The position numbers and the translations under genes were made by a program. The notes below the pieces were generated by a model, which made no database searches, was not told the DNA's origin, and saw only the letters and a list, made by a program, of their open reading frames with translations. A stretch of DNA of 43,461 nt, from positions 1-43,461 of the forward strand of contig JBECKQ010000137.1 of NCBI GenBank assembly GCA_040235375.1, given 5' to 3'. How positions within the stretch are numbered: position 1 is the first letter of the stretch; each line of letters begins with the position of its first letter. Source of the stretch: JBECKQ01 sp040235375. Its GTDB lineage: Bacteria; Planctomycetota; Phycisphaerae; UBA1845. Below are positions 41,042 through 43,461 of the stretch, piece by piece.

Positions 41042-41074
41042 GGCTCTCGGCGGGTATGCGCCGGCGTCAGAGCC
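41042..41074 (+). terminator. Hairpin after the selenoprotein candidate
   Basis: A 6-base outer stem (GGCTCT / AGAGCC) and a 5-base inner stem (CGGCG / CGCCG) form directly after the stop at 41039. There is no T run, so it may be a Rho-independent stop of weak type or an mRNA-stabilising structure. Confidence 0.35.
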
Positions 41075-41315
41075 GCGCAGCCCGGCGACGGCCTGGCCGC
41101 ATCAGGCCCGCCGATACGACCTCGGCTTGCTGAATCCCCAACGGTGAAATCCCCAGCCCCACGTTTCGACGCGTTCGAGATAAAGGCGAACTTAGCCCGT
41201 TCTTAGCTCGATTCAATCCGGCCTCGGCATAATACGGCTGTTAGCGACTCGCGGCGGCGGTTTCCCGCCGTTCGCCTTCTGATCAATCGAGTACGAATAG
41301 TCCAGGAGTGCCACC

Positions 41316-41669
41316 ATGAGACGCAGTGCACTGGCGGTTGCCGCCTGCTTGTCGTTGGTCGTCGTTTCGGGATGCGGCATTGAAGGCAAGTGGTCCCTGC
41401 AGCGGGTCAAGCCGACCGCGGCGCGGCCCAACGTCGCCTACGAGGCTTTGACTATCGAGCAGGATGGGACGTTCTACGCCCAGAACCAGCAGCCCGGCGC
41501 CGAGGCGGTCTCGGGGACCTGGGTCTACGGTGACGGCCTCCTCGTGCTCAGACAACAAAACGGCGAACGGCTTACCTACGGCGCCGATTTGCGGGGCGAC
41601 CATCTCATCCTGAAGCAGCCCTGGGATGACCACATTCTCATCGCGAACTACAAGCGAGACCGACATTGA
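41316..41669 (+). CDS. Small lipoprotein, META-like or lipocalin-like in build
   Basis: The 117-residue product has a clear lipoprotein signal: MRRSALAVAACLSLVVVSGC, with the lipobox VSGC and Cys 20. The mature part begins GIEGKW and is beta-rich, with patterns such as YEALTIEQDGTFYAQNQ and SGTWVYGDGLLVLR. This resembles small secreted proteins that measure a difference between a substrate and a background, with a GxW start typical of lipocalin-like sheets, but no family can be named. AGGAG lies about 9 bases before the ATG. It is followed by another small lipoprotein gene on the same strand. Confidence 0.8.
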   Translation: MRRSALAVAACLSLVVVSGCGIEGKWSLQRVKPTAARPNVAYEALTIEQDGTFYAQNQQPGAEAVSGTWVYGDGLLVLRQQNGERLTYGADLRGDHLILKQPWDDHILIANYKRDRH

Positions 41670-41745
41670 TCGAAAGGCCTGTGGGACTCGCTGGAAATGC
41701 AGACGCGCGCTTCATGGAGAATACAGGCGGGAAGGGGATGCTACG

Positions 41746-41919
41746 ATGAGAATGCTCCGCGGACTGCTCACCCTCGCCTTCGCCGTCGGCTTGCTTGCTT
41801 CCTTCGGCGGCTGTCATCACGAGAGGGAAACGCACACCGTCCGCTACAAGGGGCCGGGCGCCGACGTCAAGGTGCAGGTGGAGGAGTCGCACCATCGCCA
41901 CCACGACGAAGACGATTAG
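41746..41919 (+). CDS. Very small lipoprotein with His/acidic tail
   Basis: The 57-residue product has a lipoprotein signal (MRMLRGLLTLAFAVGLLASF, lipobox FGGC) and a mature part of about 34 residues ending in HHRHHDEDD. The ATG at 41746 has AAGGGG about 9 bases upstream and gives the best signal; the in-frame start at 41626 would overlap the previous gene. The His/acidic tail could bind metal ions or positively charged partners. It is probably transcribed with the gene at 41316. No family is recognised. Confidence 0.7.
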   Translation: MRMLRGLLTLAFAVGLLASFGGCHHERETHTVRYKGPGADVKVQVEESHHRHHDEDD

Positions 41920-42035
41920 CTTTTGAATCGTGGCCCTGAACACGGAGGAGCGGAATGGCGCTGGGGCCTTCCCTCCTCTGTTTTTGCGCGCCGACTGTGG
42001 CACGCGACGCAGAGGCTGGACGTCAGTCGTCAGAG

Positions 42036-42135
42036 GTCGGCGCGCTTGTGGCTGGGGCATCTTGCCCGTGATTCGGGGGCTGCCAAGCCCCTGCCGCGCG
42101 CCGCCGACTGAATACTGAACACTGAAAACGGAAAA
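42036..42135 (+). repeat. Folded intergenic element with heptamer repeats
   Basis: This region between 41919 and 42235 holds a multi-stem structure. An outer stem (42039-42045 with 42096-42102, GGCGCGC / GCGCGCC) encloses two hairpins: GGGCA/TGCCC (42055-42067) and GGGGCT/AGCCCC (42076-42091). Four 7-base units follow, CTGAATA, CTGAACA, CTGAAAA, CGGAAAA (42108-42135). The remaining part of the gap shows no gene. It looks like an interspersed repeat of REP type rather than a gene; this is inference from structure. Confidence 0.55.
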
Positions 42136-42234
42136 CTCCCCGATCGCCTTCTTGCCCGAAGCGGCTTGTCGCATTATCCATGCGCGCCGCAGCGGCGCGT
42201 TGGACGCCGCTCATGCACGGCAAGGGGCAACAGA

Positions 42235-42816
42235 ATGCATTTGTACGAAGCCTTCCTCAACCGCTACGCCGAGTGGGTGCCGCTGTTCATCTTCCTCAGT
42301 CGTATCGCCGACGTCTCGATCGGGACGATCCGCATGATCTTTGTCGTCCGCGGCGCACGGCTTATCGCCCCGCTGCTCGGTTTCCTCGAAGTAACCATCT
42401 GGCTGTTCGCCGTGACGACCGTGGTCAAACGGCTCGACCACGCGGCCAACATCCTGGCTTACGCGGCCGGCTTTGCTTCCGGCAATTGGGTCGGCATGTG
42501 GCTCGAGCACAAGCTCGCCCTCGGCCACCAGCTTGTACGGCTTATCTCGCGCGAGCGCGGCCACAGCATCGCCCACGCCCTGCGCCTGGCCGGCTTCAGC
42601 GTAACGGAGCTGCAAGGTCGTGGCGGAAGCGGGCCGGTGATCATGTCGTTCGTGGTCGCCCCCCGACGCCGCGTGCCGCACGTCGCGCGACTGGCGCGCG
42701 CCACGGACCCCGAGGTCTTTTTGACGATCGAGGACACACGTCAAACCCCCCGTACCCTCTTCGGCAACGTGCCGTACGAGAAGACCGGTTGGCGCGCCAT
42801 TGTCAAAAAGAAGTGA
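42235..42816 (+). CDS. UPF0316-like membrane protein
   Basis: The 193-residue protein has three membrane helices (about residues 12-32, 42-62 and 72-92) and a soluble C-terminal domain of about 90 residues resembling DUF2179. The pattern RIADVSIGTIRMIFVVRG near the first helix and EVTIWLFAVTTVVKRLDH in the second fit UPF0316 proteins. Function is not established; the C-terminal domain may bind a small ligand. The ATG at 42235 has AAGGGG 8 bases upstream and was preferred over an upstream in-frame start that has no such site. It is separated from the next gene by 373 bases. Confidence 0.85.
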   Translation: MHLYEAFLNRYAEWVPLFIFLSRIADVSIGTIRMIFVVRGARLIAPLLGFLEVTIWLFAVTTVVKRLDHAANILAYAAGFASGNWVGMWLEHKLALGHQLVRLISRERGHSIAHALRLAGFSVTELQGRGGSGPVIMSFVVAPRRRVPHVARLARATDPEVFLTIEDTRQTPRTLFGNVPYEKTGWRAIVKKK

Positions 42817-43189
42817 GTTGCACATCGGAATCACGAGAACAACAATCCCACCTTGGCTGTCGGCTCGATCGGATGCTGCCGGTGGCCGGGGAGCGTCTTT
42901 ACAAGCTGACGTGATTGCTGTTTACTTATCAGCCCTCGCTGTCTGAATATGCGAGGTTCGGAACGGGCTATTTTGACTGACGTGCAAGTGAGACATTAGG
43001 CGGCGCGGCGGGCCGGCCAGGCCCGCACGGCGTCCGCCGAGGTTCCAGCCGCGGCGTCAAGGCAGGCCCGGCCGCTTCTCTGCGGCGAGCTGTCCGCTAC
43101 TTGTGGGACGCTCGGCCGTGAGGGGCAGCGAAAAGATGGGAAAGATCCGTCGGGCGCATGGCGCGCCGGACTCGGCAGCGGAAGGCGAG
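42817..43189. other. Intergenic region before the ActA gene
   Basis: This 373-base region should hold the promoter of the alternative complex III operon that begins at 43190. TTGACT (near 42973) and TTTACT (near 42920) were tested as -35 boxes, but neither has a -10 box at the right distance. No hairpin with a T run follows the UPF0316-like gene. No RNA gene was seen. Confidence 0.5.
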
Positions 43190-43461
43190 ATGGACCGGTT
43201 CGTATTTCCTCGTTGGACTAACTATCTGCTCCCCATTCTGATCGTTGCGGTGGCCGGCGGCGCGGTTTACGTGCCCCTCGTGCTTGCGCTCGGGGCTTCG
43301 CCGGAGACAATCAACGTCGGCTATAGACCCACACAGCCCGTGCCGTACAGTCACGCGCTGCATGTCGGCCAGCTCGGCATGGACTGCCGCTACTGCCACA
43401 ACACCGTCGAGAAGGCCGCGTTCGCCGCCCTGCCGCCCACGCAGACCTGCATGAACTGCCA
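43190..43461 (+). CDS. Alternative complex III cytochrome subunit ActA (partial, cut by the right edge)
   Basis: ActA is the membrane-anchored multihaem cytochrome of alternative complex III, a quinol-oxidising respiratory complex. The visible 90 residues start at FPRWTNYLLPI with one membrane helix (about 10-30), then the typical GYRPTQPVPYSHALHVGQ segment and the haem motifs CRYCH and CMNCH. The ATG at 43190 gives the family N-terminus and has GGAAGG upstream; an in-frame ATG at 43136 would add 18 residues. Genes for the other subunits (iron-sulfur/molybdopterin-like ActB and quinol-binding ActC) should follow beyond the window. Confidence 0.9.
   Translation, partial: MDRFVFPRWTNYLLPILIVAVAGGAVYVPLVLALGASPETINVGYRPTQPVPYSHALHVGQLGMDCRYCHNTVEKAAFAALPPTQTCMNC

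Noticed and set aside
41923..42223. Several short frames on both strands
   Set aside because: They cover the folded repeat element and heptamer units; their sequences mirror the repeat and have no ribosome sites.
1..43461. CRISPR arrays, insertion sequences, phage genes or an origin
   Set aside because: I looked for regular repeat-spacer arrays, transposase or integrase motifs and DnaA-box clusters and saw none.

Overview
The window is GC-rich, gene-dense DNA that looks like a planctomycete chromosome (Planctomycetota, perhaps Phycisphaerae or a relative). The grounds are a secreted protein with tandem DCNxNGxxDxCDI repeats and a dockerin-like end, a DksA-type protein with a degenerate zinc finger and a lysine-rich tail, a fused SecDF, frequent GTG/TTG starts, and a terminal gene for the ActA cytochrome of alternative complex III. 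The assignment rests on protein character, not on a marker gene.

Positions 1-14563, all on the minus strand, form one flagellar cluster. In transcription order it holds a membrane-anchored TPR protein, a FlgN-like chaperone, a soluble histidine kinase, a sigma-54 activator, flgB, flgC, fliE, fliF, fliG, fliH, fliI, fliJ, a MotE-like protein, fliK and flgD (cut by the window edge). The regulatory pair sits directly upstream of flgB, where a weak sigma-54-like motif is visible. Positions 14910-20000 hold a LysM protein and a 1268-residue SecDF fusion ending in overlapping hairpins.

Positions 20199-24343 hold a small lipoprotein, a plus-strand conserved gene with a clear intrinsic terminator, and a minus-strand operon of three PilZ-domain proteins that may link c-di-GMP to motility. 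Positions 24450-28689 hold a flippase-like membrane protein, HflX, RpiB and a fusion of Sua5 (tRNA t6A synthesis) with a low-molecular-weight phosphatase, preceded by a near-consensus promoter. Positions 28888-33879 hold a small ORF, ribD, lspA with a large insertion, the DksA-like gene with its own promoter, and a large lipoprotein. A tRNA-Leu(GAG) lies at 33962-34045.

The right part (34199-43461) holds a LOG-family protein, a secreted zinc peptidase, an exported SRPBCC-YCII fusion, a VOC protein, a large secreted thioredoxin-fold protein, two small lipoproteins, a UPF0316-like membrane protein, a folded repeat element, and the start of the ActA gene. The most striking observation is in the thioredoxin-fold protein. 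An in-frame TGA at 39189-39191 falls exactly where the first cysteine of the CxxC motif should be, giving UxxC. It is followed at the right distance by a GC-only hairpin with a GUC loop, as in bacterial SECIS elements. This gene is a strong selenoprotein candidate that ordinary gene callers would truncate.
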